Source: Fibrobacter sp. (GTDB taxonomy: Bacteria; Fibrobacterota; Fibrobacteria; Fibrobacterales; Fibrobacteraceae). From it: DNA of 32,590 nt. The stretch is taken from contig JAEDLI010000015.1 in NCBI GenBank assembly GCA_016295375.1, positions 1-32,590 of the forward strand, written 5' to 3'. The notes under the pieces were generated by a model that ran no database searches, had not been told where the DNA came from, and was given only the letters and a program-made list of their open reading frames with translations. Of the stretch, positions 14,088-22,900 are shown piece by piece; position 1 is the stretch's first letter; the number at the start of each line of letters is the position of its first letter. Position numbers and translations under genes: made by a program.

Positions 14088-14543
14088 TTATACCTTGTAA
14101 CCGTATTTTCTCAGTTTCTCCACATAGGCTGGGTCGGCCAGTCGGGCCTTGGATTCGGCCATATATTTTTCATTGTCCTTGGACTGGAATCCCATCGTGA
14201 TTCGTATAAACATAGAGAAGCAGGCAAGTGAACCTAGCACGGATGCGGCAGCAATCACAAGGACCTTTATCGAATAGTAGCCGTTCATATACTGATAAAG
14301 GGCCAGTCCGCCATCGACCAGAGCCAATAGAAGGAGGAACAAGGCACCCTTCATGTAAAATTTGGGGTTGTTGCTTCGGGGGTCAAAACCGTCAATGGCC
14401 ACCTCGAGGAATCGCCGTTCCAGGTATTCACTGCGGCATGCCTTGCACTGCCGAATAGGGCTGTCGTACATCCATGCATTGCAGGTTTCACGGTTCTTGG
14501 TTTTGCATTCGGGGCAGGTCCATTCGACAACACTTATTGTCAT
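14088..14543 (-). CDS. Zinc-ribbon protein with two membrane segments
   Basis: 151 residues from the ATG at 14543, chosen because AAAGGA lies about 6 nt upstream and the protein then begins directly with MTISVVEWTCPECKTKN. Two CxxC pairs (CPEC and, about 29 residues on, CKAC) form a zinc ribbon. Two hydrophobic segments follow, FYMKGALFLLLLALVDGGLAL and VLVIAAASVLGSLACFSMFI, then a charged cytoplasmic tail. No family name can be given. The topology, a cytoplasmic zinc ribbon in front of membrane helices, is seen in small envelope or regulatory proteins. The gene is divergent from sbcD and precedes the outer-membrane barrel gene. Confidence 0.75.
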   Translation of the reverse strand: MTISVVEWTCPECKTKNRETCNAWMYDSPIRQCKACRSEYLERRFLEVAIDGFDPRSNNPKFYMKGALFLLLLALVDGGLALYQYMNGYYSIKVLVIAAASVLGSLACFSMFIRITMGFQSKDNEKYMAESKARLADPAYVEKLRKYGYKV

Positions 14544-14617
14544 ACAAAGTCCTTTATTATAGAAAAAAAGATAAAAATAAAGGAGAAATTTGACATTTTG
14601 TGCCATAATGACGATAC

Positions 14618-14623
14618 TATATT
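14618..14623 (+). promoter_or_regulatory. Probable -10 box of the sbcDC operon
   Basis: TATATT at 14618-14623 lies 47 nt before the sbcD ATG. A perfect TTGACA at 14590-14595 is upstream, but the spacing of 22 nt is longer than the standard 17; TACTAT at 14615 would give 19 nt. The region also carries the divergent zinc-ribbon gene start. Confidence 0.4.
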
Positions 14624-14670
14624 TACGGGCGGGGCAAAGAACGCCCCTTAACGGGAAAAGAGAAGGAAAA

Positions 14671-15858
14671 ATGAATTTTTTACATACTGCGGACTTGCAT
14701 ATCGGGAAAAGCATATGCGAACATTCGATGCTCGACGAACAGAGGCATATCCTGGCGAGCATCCTGGAGGCGGTTAGGGGAGAAAAGCCCGATGCGCTCC
14801 TGATAGCGGGGGATGTTTATGACAAGTCGGTGCCCAGCGCCGAGGCGGTTGCCGTTCTGGACGACTTTTTGGTGCGGCTATCCGAGACTGGCACAAAGGT
14901 GTTTGTGTTGAGTGGAAACCACGATTCGGCGGAGCGCATAGCCTTTGGCGGCCGCCTCATGGAAGATCGGGGCGTGCACATGTCACCGGTTTATAGTGGC
15001 GAGTTTGCTCCCGTGACCTTGCAAGATGAATTTGGCGAGGTGGATGTGTGGATGCTCCCCTTTGTGCGTCCTGCGACGGTACGCGCCTGCCTGGGCAGCG
15101 ACGAAGAGCGGGACCAGGTGACGGATTACACCTCTGCCATGCGTATGGCGATTGCCCAGATGCATTTTACGCCTGGGCGTCGCAACGTGCTTCTGGCACA
15201 CCAGTTTGTGACTGGTGCCGAACGGAGCGATTCAGAGGAAAACGTGGGAGGCCTCGACAACGTGGATGCCTCTGTTTTCGATGGCTTTGACTATGTAGCC
15301 CTCGGGCATATTCACAAACCCCAGAATGTGGCGAAAGATGCGGCTGGAAACGCCCGCGTGCGCTACAGCGGAACGCCTCTCAAATATTCTTTGTCGGAGG
15401 CGGGCCACAAGAAATCTTTGACGGTGGTGGAACTTGCGGGAAAATCTGCAGAAGGGCTTGCCGGGATAGAAGTTCGAGAGGTTCCGCTGACGCCCAAGCA
15501 TGATGTTCGCGAAATCAAAGGAACGTTTGCAGAGCTTGTTTCGCCGGAATTTCAGCGGAGGCAGTTGGCCGAAGGCCTTGAACTTGATGATTTTGTTTAT
15601 GTAAAACTCACGGACGAAAATGACGTGCCTGATGCGGTCTTGAAATTGCGCGGAATATACCCGAACTTGATGATGCTGGATTATGACAACGAACGCACCC
15701 GCAATCAGCATGTTACGGTAGGCGACGGAAAGGTGGAGCAGAAGACTCCGATGGAACTTTTCGGGGAATTCTTTAGCGACATGACCAAGCGCGAATTGAA
15801 CGAAGAGGAAAGTGAGTTCGTGCAGGACATCATTGATGGCATTTGGGAGGAAAAATGA
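14671..15858 (+). CDS. sbcD: SbcCD nuclease subunit D (Mre11-like)
   Basis: 395 residues from the ATG at 14671, preceded by GAAGGA; the longer in-frame reading from 14590 would overlap the promoter. SbcD is the Mre11-type manganese nuclease of the SbcCD complex, which opens hairpins and trims blocked DNA ends during replication and repair. All phosphoesterase motifs are present: TADLHIGK (D8, H10), AGDVYD (D48), SGNHDS (N83, H84), the central LLAHQF histidine and GHIHKP (H213, H215). The C-terminal capping region is of normal length. The stop codon overlaps the sbcC start as ATGA, so the two subunits are translationally coupled. Confidence 0.95.
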   Translation: MNFLHTADLHIGKSICEHSMLDEQRHILASILEAVRGEKPDALLIAGDVYDKSVPSAEAVAVLDDFLVRLSETGTKVFVLSGNHDSAERIAFGGRLMEDRGVHMSPVYSGEFAPVTLQDEFGEVDVWMLPFVRPATVRACLGSDEERDQVTDYTSAMRMAIAQMHFTPGRRNVLLAHQFVTGAERSDSEENVGGLDNVDASVFDGFDYVALGHIHKPQNVAKDAAGNARVRYSGTPLKYSLSEAGHKKSLTVVELAGKSAEGLAGIEVREVPLTPKHDVREIKGTFAELVSPEFQRRQLAEGLELDDFVYVKLTDENDVPDAVLKLRGIYPNLMMLDYDNERTRNQHVTVGDGKVEQKTPMELFGEFFSDMTKRELNEEESEFVQDIIDGIWEEK

Positions 15859-18662
15859 GACCGACTAAGCTTGTAATTTCTGCTTTTGGCCCTTATGCGG
15901 ATCGAACGGTCATTGATTTGGACAAACTCGGAGCAAATGGGCTCTACCTGATTTCGGGCGATACAGGAGCCGGTAAGACGACCCTTTTTGACGCCATTAC
16001 CTATGCCCTGTTTGGCCGTGCCAGCGGTGAAAGCCGCGATGACGCAAAGCTGTTCCGTTGTCTGAATGCAAAACCCGAAACTCCAACACTTGTGGACTTG
16101 ACCTTTGTCTATGCAGGCAGGGAATATCGTGTGGTGCGCAATCCCGAATACGAACGCCCCAAGGCTCGTGGTGAAGGCTTTACAAAGGCGCCTGCATCCG
16201 TCACGTTCTATTACCCTGATGCAAGTGGTAAACAAGGGCCAACGAGCCGTTCCGTGAGCAAGGAAAAGGAAGTTGCCGCCGTAGTGCAAGGAATCATCGG
16301 GATTGACCGCGACCAGTTTACGAAAATCGCCATGATTGCCCAGGGCGACTTTATGAAGGTGCTGCTTTCGTCCACCGACGAACGCAAGAAAATTTTCCGC
16401 AGGATTTTCAAGACGGACAAATTCAACAACTTGCAGGAGGAACTCAAGAAACGGGCTACTGAAATAGAAAAGCTTTGCAGCGGGAGCGAATCGGCTGCAA
16501 ACACCCTGGTTGCGCAAATACAATGTTCCGGCACATCTGCCAATGCGGCAGAACTGGAACGCCAAAAAAATCTGGCGGAAAAGAAACAGGTATCGGATTG
16601 GCAGGGCGTTTGTGACTTGGTGCAGGCTCTTCTTGCTGAAGATGACGAATCGTCGCAAAAGTTGAAGGCTGAAGCTGATGAAAGTAGCAAGCGTCTTGCC
16701 GATATGGACAAGGAGCTTGGTCGTGCCCAGAATGTGGAAAAAACTCGTGAGTCATTTAAAAAGGCGTCAGGTAATCTTGAAACCCTTTTGCCGAAGCTGG
16801 AACCGTTGAAGATCGCAAAAACTGCTGCCGAAGGCAAACAGCCGGAACGGGACCAATTGCAGGAACAGATTACGACTCTCAGGAATTCACTTCCGGAATA
16901 CGACAAGCTGGAATCGTATCGCTCCGACGCAGGGAAGAAAGAAATTGAGTGTAAAAATCTTAAGGGATTGCTCCAGAAGAACCACGAAGACTCTGATTCG
17001 CTCAAGGCGAATATCGAACTTCTTGAAAAAGATTTCAAAGACCTTGGTGATGCAGGCGCAAAGAAGCAGGAATTGCTGGCTCAGCTCGAAAAGCTTTCGG
17101 CAAGACAGGAGGACTTGCAGAAGGTGGGCAAGAATGTCAAGGAATTGTCCACGCTAGGCGAAGCGTTTGAAAGTGCGAAGAAGGCATATGTCGATGCCGA
17201 TAAAGCCTATCAAGAAAAGCAGGCTGAGTACGAGGCGAAAAATCGTGCCTTCTTGAATGAGCAGGCGGGAATTATGGCCGATGCGTTGGTGGATAATGAG
17301 CCCTGTCCGGTATGCGGTTCTACGCACCATCCCCATAAGGCGTGCAAGTCCGTAGATGCTCCCAGTCAGGCGGAACTGGAACAGCTCAAGAAGGCCTTGT
17401 CGGGGCTGGAATCTGACCGTAGCGATAAGAGTGGCCTTGCATCGCAGGCAAAGGGAAAATTCGAAGAAAAACAGGTTGCCGTGCTGGCGCTTGTGCAGGA
17501 GCTTTTCGGCGAGTGCAGCCTGGAAGACGCCCGGGAACGGGGTAATGGGGAATATGCCGAAAACCGCAAAAAGATGGATGGGCTGACATGCGCAAAATCT
17601 GAGGAGGAAAAACGGGAAAAACGCAAGGCCTTCCTGGAAAAAAAGATTCCCGAAAAGCGAACTGAACTTGAAAAATTGCAGGCCGCGGCAATTGGACTGG
17701 AAAAGCAAATTTCGGGCCTAAGCGCCGAAGTGGAGTCTTCCAAGAAGGCGGCTGAAGACCTTTCAAAAAAGCTGCCCTTTGAAAACAAGACGGAAGCCGA
17801 AAAGCAGATTCGCGAAATCCAGGCAAAGCTTGATGAATCCAAGCGCGAACTGGAGAAGGCTACTGCCGCATTTACTGAATGCGAAAAGCAAGTGAACGAA
17901 CTGAAGGCAAGCAAGTCAACGCTTGCATCTCAGCTGGAAGGCGCTCCGGAATACGACCTTGCGGCCCTGCAGGCAAGCCGTGAACAGGCCGCCGCAGCGC
18001 ACAATGCGCTTGCGCATTCGCAGAACGAAGTTTCTGCCCGTCTTGCCCAGAACCGGAATGTACTTGAACAGATTGGCAAGACGGTGGATGCGCTGGGCGA
18101 GCAGCTCCGCAGACGCGGCTGGATCAAGAATCTGTCCGATACCGCCAACGGGGGGCTTTCAGGTCAGGGCAAGGTGATGCTGGAGACCTACGTGCAGGCG
18201 TCTTACTTTGACCGCATTGTGAACCGTGCCAACATCCGTTTTCGCATACTTTCCAACGGCCAGTACGAACTGGTTCGCCGTATTGAAGCGGTCAATAACA
18301 GGAGTCAGAGTGGTCTTGACTTGAACGTGCTGGACCATTCCAGCGGCAGGCAACGCGATGTAAAGACGTTGAGCGGTGGCGAAAGTTTCTTGGCGTCCCT
18401 TTCCCTTGCCTTGGGCCTTGCCGACGAGGTGCAAAGTTCTGCAGGCGGAATCCAGCTGGATACCATGTTCGTGGACGAAGGTTTCGGTTCTCTTGACGAT
18501 GAAAGCCTGAAACTTGCCATCAATACCCTGCAGGGCCTTGCCGGCGAAAACCGCCTGGTGGGCATTATCAGCCACGTGAACGAACTGGAACACAAGATTG
18601 ACAAGATTGTCCGGGTGAAAAAGGACGAAAACAAAATCAGTCGGGTGACGATAGAAGTGTAA
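15855..18662 (+). CDS. sbcC: SbcCD nuclease subunit C (Rad50-like SMC ATPase)
   Basis: 935 residues from the ATG at 15855, with GGAGG 6 nt upstream; a TTG four codons earlier is less likely. SbcC is the Rad50-type ATPase that holds and gates the SbcD nuclease. Walker A GDTGAGKTTLFDAITYALFG begins at about residue 35, and the Q-loop region has AQGDFMKVL. Two long coiled-coil arms (about 190-470 and 500-800) flank a zinc hook CPVCGSTHHPH with C484 and C487, which pairs two SbcC molecules. The ABC signature LSGGESFLASLSLALGLAD lies near 838 and Walker B MFVDEGFGSLDD near 875. Length is typical (about 900-1050). The operon ends in a short spacer against the convergent glycosyltransferase gene. 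Confidence 0.96.
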   Translation: MRPTKLVISAFGPYADRTVIDLDKLGANGLYLISGDTGAGKTTLFDAITYALFGRASGESRDDAKLFRCLNAKPETPTLVDLTFVYAGREYRVVRNPEYERPKARGEGFTKAPASVTFYYPDASGKQGPTSRSVSKEKEVAAVVQGIIGIDRDQFTKIAMIAQGDFMKVLLSSTDERKKIFRRIFKTDKFNNLQEELKKRATEIEKLCSGSESAANTLVAQIQCSGTSANAAELERQKNLAEKKQVSDWQGVCDLVQALLAEDDESSQKLKAEADESSKRLADMDKELGRAQNVEKTRESFKKASGNLETLLPKLEPLKIAKTAAEGKQPERDQLQEQITTLRNSLPEYDKLESYRSDAGKKEIECKNLKGLLQKNHEDSDSLKANIELLEKDFKDLGDAGAKKQELLAQLEKLSARQEDLQKVGKNVKELSTLGEAFESAKKAYVDADKAYQEKQAEYEAKNRAFLNEQAGIMADALVDNEPCPVCGSTHHPHKACKSVDAPSQAELEQLKKALSGLESDRSDKSGLASQAKGKFEEKQVAVLALVQELFGECSLEDARERGNGEYAENRKKMDGLTCAKSEEEKREKRKAFLEKKIPEKRTELEKLQAAAIGLEKQISGLSAEVESSKKAAEDLSKKLPFENKTEAEKQIREIQAKLDESKRELEKATAAFTECEKQVNELKASKSTLASQLEGAPEYDLAALQASREQAAAAHNALAHSQNEVSARLAQNRNVLEQIGKTVDALGEQLRRRGWIKNLSDTANGGLSGQGKVMLETYVQASYFDRIVNRANIRFRILSNGQYELVRRIEAVNNRSQSGLDLNVLDHSSGRQRDVKTLSGGESFLASLSLALGLADEVQSSAGGIQLDTMFVDEGFGSLDDESLKLAINTLQGLAGENRLVGIISHVNELEHKIDKIVRVKKDENKISRVTIEV

Positions 18663-18683
18663 TTGGGGTAGGCGCTTCGGCAC

Positions 18684-19970
18684 TTATCTTTTCAGGCACT
18701 TTTCGTAGGCCTGGACTTGCCGCTCGATAATGCCGTCCCAGGTGAAGCATTCGGCGATGCGCTTCTGGGCGCCGGCGAGTAAGTCCCTTACGAGGCCGGC
18801 GTCCGAGGAGAGCTTCTTGAAGGCGCTGGCGAGGGCTTCCGGGGACTTTTCAGGGACCAGGATTCCCGAGACGCCGTCAACGACTACGTCCGGAATTCCT
18901 CCGACGTTGCTGGCGACTACGGGGAGGCCAAGCTCCATCGCTTCGATGAGCACTACGCCCAGGCCTTCGGTATCGCCCTTGCTATCGACGATGGCGGGGA
19001 GCGTAAAGACGTTGGCGGTCCTGTATTCGTTGGCAAGTTCCTCCGGCGAAAGCTTGCCCGTAAAGATGATTTCGGCAGATTCCGGTGGCATGCTGGCGGC
19101 TTGTTTCTTCAGTTCTTCCGTCAGGTCTCCCACGCCCACGAGGCGGATTTCGAACTGGTCCCTGGGCAGGTACTTGGCGGCTTCGATGAGGTAGCAGATG
19201 CCCTTTCGCTCGATGTGCCGCCCTACGAACAGGATTTTGAACTTGCCGTTTATGGCGTGAGGTTCGGGGGTTTTAGGGGAGTCTCCCCTAGGTGAGGGGG
19301 TAGCGGAAGCCGAGGCTGGAGCGAGGGGGAGGCTTCCCCCTTCCACTGCCTCTCGCCTCTCGTCTTTCGTCTTTCGTCTTTCGTCTAGGGTAGTCCCGTA
19401 CGGACTCCATTCCACATTGACGTTTCGGATGGCCTTGATCTTGCCGGCGGTGAAGCTGGAGTTGGCGAACACGGCCTGGGCTTGCCCGATGGCGAATTTC
19501 AGGAGGGGCTTCACCCATTTCTTTTTGCGGATGAGCAAAAGTTCAGCCCCGTGAAAATTCAGCACCAGCGGAATTTTGAACAACTTAGCAGCTCCGAGGG
19601 CGATGTAGGCGTGGGGGAATGGCCAGTGGGCGTGGATGATGTCAGGGCGCCACTTGCGGCAGATGGCAAGGCACTTGAAAAATCCGCTGATGATGTAGGG
19701 GATGGCGAGGAGTTGCAGCCAGGGCTTGCTTGCCATCTTGGAGGGTGCGCCTTCTTCGTGGGTGAGCATCTCCAGGTTCGCAGGGGCATAGCGGAAACGG
19801 TTCACCGGCACACCGTCGATTTCGTGGGATTTTAGCCCTTTGTAGGCGGGGGCTAGAACCTGCACCTGTAGGCCTGCCTTTTTCAGGTGGGCGATGGAGG
19901 TGCGCAGCCAGGGGACTTCGGCGTCTTCGTGGAACCGCGGATAGACGGAGCCAATGACCAGGACTTTCAT
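18684..19970 (-). CDS. GT4-family glycosyltransferase with an in-frame low-complexity insert
   Basis: 428 residues. The N-terminal GT-B domain shows the GSVYPRFHEDAEVPW start, PDIIHAHWPFPHAY and FHGAELL. The C-terminal domain has FVGRHIERKGICYLIEA, the donor-site ESAEIIFTGKLSPEEL, and EGLGVVLIEAMELGLPVVAS with the conserved E-x7-E. Such enzymes retain the anomeric configuration and transfer a sugar from a nucleotide donor to lipid-linked or surface glycans; the sugar is unknown. Residues about 196-238, between the two domains, are an unusual insert (DERRKTKDERRE, then a Pro/Ala/Ser-rich run) encoded by tandem and palindromic repeat DNA at 19262-19384. The interdomain linker tolerates this without loss of motifs. 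The gene starts one base after the stop of the preceding gene, implying translational coupling. Confidence 0.88.
   Translation of the reverse strand: MKVLVIGSVYPRFHEDAEVPWLRTSIAHLKKAGLQVQVLAPAYKGLKSHEIDGVPVNRFRYAPANLEMLTHEEGAPSKMASKPWLQLLAIPYIISGFFKCLAICRKWRPDIIHAHWPFPHAYIALGAAKLFKIPLVLNFHGAELLLIRKKKWVKPLLKFAIGQAQAVFANSSFTAGKIKAIRNVNVEWSPYGTTLDERRKTKDERREAVEGGSLPLAPASASATPSPRGDSPKTPEPHAINGKFKILFVGRHIERKGICYLIEAAKYLPRDQFEIRLVGVGDLTEELKKQAASMPPESAEIIFTGKLSPEELANEYRTANVFTLPAIVDSKGDTEGLGVVLIEAMELGLPVVASNVGGIPDVVVDGVSGILVPEKSPEALASAFKKLSSDAGLVRDLLAGAQKRIAECFTWDGIIERQVQAYEKCLKR
19271..19384. repeat. Intergenic-type repeat DNA inside the glycosyltransferase gene
   Basis: The segment contains AGGGGA-gtc-TCCCCT near 19276-19290, GGGGGA-ggc-TTCCCCC near 19325-19342, and from about 19358 a tandem run of TTTCGTC/TCTCGTC units. 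Such material is normally found between genes, but here it keeps the reading frame over about 43 codons. Confidence 0.65.
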
Positions 19971-19971
19971 C

Positions 19972-20430
19972 TTAGGTTCCCGTCTTGGCGGCTTCGCTTT
20001 CGTCCTGGATGCAGGCGGGGTAAACGATGGGGCGCACGGCGTTGGGCAGAATCAGGGAGATGGCGCTGAATTCGCGCCTCTGGGCAATCTGCTCGATACG
20101 GCCACGGACGCGGTTCCAGCCTTCCAGCTTGGAGTCCAGCAGCAGCATGCCCAGACCGGAGTTGTTCTCCAGGAACCCGATGATGTCGCTTCCGCGGCTG
20201 TTCTTGGTCAGGGATTCCAGGAACACTTCCCAGAAGATTTCGTTCTGCTCGTCGGTCTTGAGCATTTCTTTGATGGTCTTGAAGTCAAATTCGAGGTAAA
20301 CGAAGGAACTCTTATCCTCGTCGCTGCGGATAATTTCTTCTTGACAGCGCCTTTCGAATATTTCCGCGGTGTAGATGGAAATATTAAAACGGCATTTTCG
20401 AATAATTTCGAAGAGGGTTTCCTTCATCAT
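19972..20430 (-). CDS. Degenerate GGDEF-like domain protein
   Basis: 152 residues. The order FERRCQEEIIRSDEDKSSFVYLEFDF, then RGSDIIGFLENNSGLGMLLLDSKLEGWNRVRGRIEQIA resembles a diguanylate-cyclase fold (compare RSSD..GR.GGDEF..LLP.T....A). The signature GGDEF is replaced by LENNSG, so cyclase activity is not expected. Related degenerate domains occur next to sugar transferases in exopolysaccharide loci, where they may bind ligands or partners. Here the stop is one nucleotide from the start of a GT4 glycosyltransferase gene, supporting a role in the same glycan pathway. The family match is by pattern only. The gene diverges from the DUF4954 gene with only 28 nt between their start codons. Confidence 0.55.
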   Translation of the reverse strand: MMKETLFEIIRKCRFNISIYTAEIFERRCQEEIIRSDEDKSSFVYLEFDFKTIKEMLKTDEQNEIFWEVFLESLTKNSRGSDIIGFLENNSGLGMLLLDSKLEGWNRVRGRIEQIAQRREFSAISLILPNAVRPIVYPACIQDESEAAKTGT

Positions 20431-20458
20431 CGCCCATAATTTAGTCTATTTTTAGGGC

Positions 20459-22330
20459 ATGCAAAGATTGTTGAAGTTGAAAAAAGTGCTGAAGGCAAGC
20501 GATTTGTCGTCGCTGGCCGAAAATTTCAGGGCCATCAAGGCGTCTGTGGCGAAATTGCGCAACCTGACCGCCGAAGAGGTTACCACCCTGAAAAAAAACG
20601 GCAACCATTGCGAGGACTGGAACCGTGTGCTGGTGGAGCCCAATTTTGACCCCGCCCGCGTGCAGCGCTCCGTGTTCATGGGCGATGTCCGCCTGCCCGC
20701 TTTTTACGGCACTCTTCTTTTGCCCGGCGACGTTTCGTTCCCTACGGGAATTTACGACAGCCTGGTCCACAACTGCATCGTGGAAAACGCCCTGGTCTAT
20801 AAGGTTTCCATGCTCTCTAACGTGCTGGTGCGGAGCAGCGCCGTGGTCCACAACGTGGGGACTTTGGTCAGCAGCGGCAAGATCAACTTCATGATCGGTT
20901 CTACCATGTCGGTGGGTAACGAGATGGGCGGTCGGGAACTTTTCGTGTTCCCGGACATTACCATGGACCTGGTGGAGGCGCAACTTTTCCACAAGGCGGA
21001 ATCCGACGTGCAGCAGTCCTTCGAGGAACAGCTGAAAAATTTCCGCGAAGAAATTTCGCTCCCCTTTGGCGTGGTGGGCAAGGGCGCGGTGGTGAGTAAC
21101 ACCAATATTGTGCGCAACAGCTGGATCGGGGCCCATGCCCGCGTAGAAGGGGCGGCCAAGATCCGCAATACCATCATCCTCAGCTCCCTGGAAGAATCCA
21201 CCCACATTTACGATTCCGTGATTATTGAGAATTCTGACCTGCAGATGGGCGTGAAGGTCCATACCGGCGCGGAGGTTCAGCGTTCTGTGCTGATGAGCCG
21301 GTCGAAGGTAGGCTGCAAGGCTATCGTGAAGTCTTCTATTGTGGCGCCCTGCTGCCATATCGAAGAGGGCGAGGTGAACAGCTCTTATATGGGCCCCTTG
21401 ACCCAGATGCACCACCATTCCCTGCTGATTGCGGCCCTGTGGCCCGATGGTTGCGGAAACCTGGGCTATGGCGCCAACGTAGGGAGCAACCACACGGGAC
21501 GCATGCCCGACCAGGAAATTATGCCCGGCCAGGGAATGTTCTTTGGCCTTGGAGTGAACGTGAAGTTCCCCGCCAACTACAGGGAATCGCCCTTTACCCT
21601 GATTGCAAGCGGTGTGACCACCATGCCCCAGAGGGTCAAGTTCCCCTTCTCCCTGGTCCGCTCCGGTGACCCGCAGCTGATGGGAGTGCCTGCCCGCCTG
21701 AACGAGATTTTGCCCGCCTGGAATTATGCCCGGAACGCCTATGCCCTGGACCGCAACATCTACAAGTATGCCCAGCGGGGCAAGGGCGCTGTGCCCAATT
21801 CCTACTTTAGCCTTTACGGGGCGGAAACGGTTCACTATGCGTTTGACGCATACTGCCGCTTGCAGGTGAACCAGGTTCAAGACGTTTATACCAAGGAACA
21901 CATCGACGGCCTGGGCGAAAACTTCTTGCGGGAACGGGTCCGCCAGAAGGCCCTGAAGACCTACGGGGAATACTTGGAACGCTACGTGCTGGACCAGATG
22001 ATAGCCCTGGTGGAAAACGACGCCTCCCTGGCGCTGCAGCCCCCGCGGGAACTCCGTCGCCTGCTTTCGGGCGACCTGAACCGGGAAATTTCGCGGGTGG
22101 TGCCTATGCCTGCCACCTTTGATGAACTGGTCAAGCGCTACCGCACTCTGGAAAAGGAATGGTTCGACGGCGTGGCCCACGGGCTTGACAAGGACATTGC
22201 CCGCGGCAAGGAAATCTTCGACGATTACGAGAGCGCTCATCCCATCGACAAGAATTTTGCCGAATGGGAGAAGAACCGCTTCGAGGAATCCGTGAAGCGC
22301 CTGAGCGCCGTGCTGAAAAACCTGGGCTAG
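20459..22330 (+). CDS. DUF4954 family left-handed beta-helix protein
   Basis: 623 residues, cytoplasmic in appearance (no signal peptide). It has an N-terminal helical part, then from about residue 80 to 410 many short hydrophobic-hexapeptide turns (for example NCIVENALVYKVSMLSNVLV and NSWIGAHARVEG), as in left-handed beta-helix acyl- and nucleotidyl-transferases. The segment MHHHSLLIAALWPDGCGNL, continuing GYGANVGSNHTGR, is what I recall as the core of DUF4954. The C-terminal 200 residues are helical. The biochemical function is not established; a sugar-nucleotide-modifying role is suggested by the fold. TATTTT ends 6 nt before the ATG. The next gene begins 6 nt after its stop, so the two form an operon. 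Confidence 0.8.
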   Translation: MQRLLKLKKVLKASDLSSLAENFRAIKASVAKLRNLTAEEVTTLKKNGNHCEDWNRVLVEPNFDPARVQRSVFMGDVRLPAFYGTLLLPGDVSFPTGIYDSLVHNCIVENALVYKVSMLSNVLVRSSAVVHNVGTLVSSGKINFMIGSTMSVGNEMGGRELFVFPDITMDLVEAQLFHKAESDVQQSFEEQLKNFREEISLPFGVVGKGAVVSNTNIVRNSWIGAHARVEGAAKIRNTIILSSLEESTHIYDSVIIENSDLQMGVKVHTGAEVQRSVLMSRSKVGCKAIVKSSIVAPCCHIEEGEVNSSYMGPLTQMHHHSLLIAALWPDGCGNLGYGANVGSNHTGRMPDQEIMPGQGMFFGLGVNVKFPANYRESPFTLIASGVTTMPQRVKFPFSLVRSGDPQLMGVPARLNEILPAWNYARNAYALDRNIYKYAQRGKGAVPNSYFSLYGAETVHYAFDAYCRLQVNQVQDVYTKEHIDGLGENFLRERVRQKALKTYGEYLERYVLDQMIALVENDASLALQPPRELRRLLSGDLNREISRVVPMPATFDELVKRYRTLEKEWFDGVAHGLDKDIARGKEIFDDYESAHPIDKNFAEWEKNRFEESVKRLSAVLKNLG

Positions 22331-22336
22331 CTCCCG

Positions 22337-22897
22337 ATGGATTATCCTGTGCTTTTGTTTGCGTTGCTTGCGCTGGAGATTGCGGCGCGGTCTGTGCTTG
22401 AAATTCGCGAGAGGCGCGTAACCCAGTTGCGTGGCGGTGTGCTTGCGCTTTTGCGCCTGATTCCTTTATTGAACGACATAGTGCCCCTGCCCGAAAGTAG
22501 GCGGGAGGTACCCGAAGACCGTTTTGTGGAAGAGCACGAAAAGGCCCATCGTGAATTGAAGCACGGAATTCTGCGGAACCTGCTGAAGGTAATCCTGCTG
22601 TGCCTTGCGGTAGGATTCCTGCTGTTTTTGGTGGTGCGTCTTGGACTACCCTGGTGGCAGTCCGTGCTGTGGCTCCACCTGGCGGCGATTCCCTTCAAGC
22701 TGTTTTTCCACTGGTCCTGCTGGGGTCAGGAATTTGAGGCTGACGAACGCGCCTACAAAAAGCTTGGCAAGAAAGTGGCCAAAGACGCCATGCGCGAACT
22801 TGTCGCAAGAGAGATTCCCTACACTCCCCTGTTTGCGCTTTTCTATCGGGAACACCCTACGGCAGCTCTCCGCAGTCAAAGGCTGCTGAACAAGTAG
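22337..22897 (+). CDS. Small membrane M48-like zinc metallopeptidase
   Basis: 186 residues with three hydrophobic segments (about 1-20, 83-102 and 108-130). A zinc-protease motif HEKAH (HExxH) occurs near residues 69-73 within EEHEKAHRELKHG. A candidate third ligand lies in QEFEADERAYKKLG, like the E-x3-D of M48 peptidases, and FYREHPTAALRSQRL resembles the M48 C-terminal histidine-arginine signature. It is much smaller than HtpX (about 290). If active it would degrade membrane or envelope proteins. The gene is coupled to DUF4954 upstream and converges with the symporter gene, with only 3 nt between their ends. Activity is inference from the motif arrangement. Confidence 0.65.
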   Translation: MDYPVLLFALLALEIAARSVLEIRERRVTQLRGGVLALLRLIPLLNDIVPLPESRREVPEDRFVEEHEKAHRELKHGILRNLLKVILLCLAVGFLLFLVVRLGLPWWQSVLWLHLAAIPFKLFFHWSCWGQEFEADERAYKKLGKKVAKDAMRELVAREIPYTPLFALFYREHPTAALRSQRLLNK

Positions 22898-22900
22898 GTT

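Noticed and set aside
20441..22240. A 599-codon minus-strand frame opposite DUF4954
   Set aside because: No motifs or start signal; the plus-strand product matches a known family throughout.
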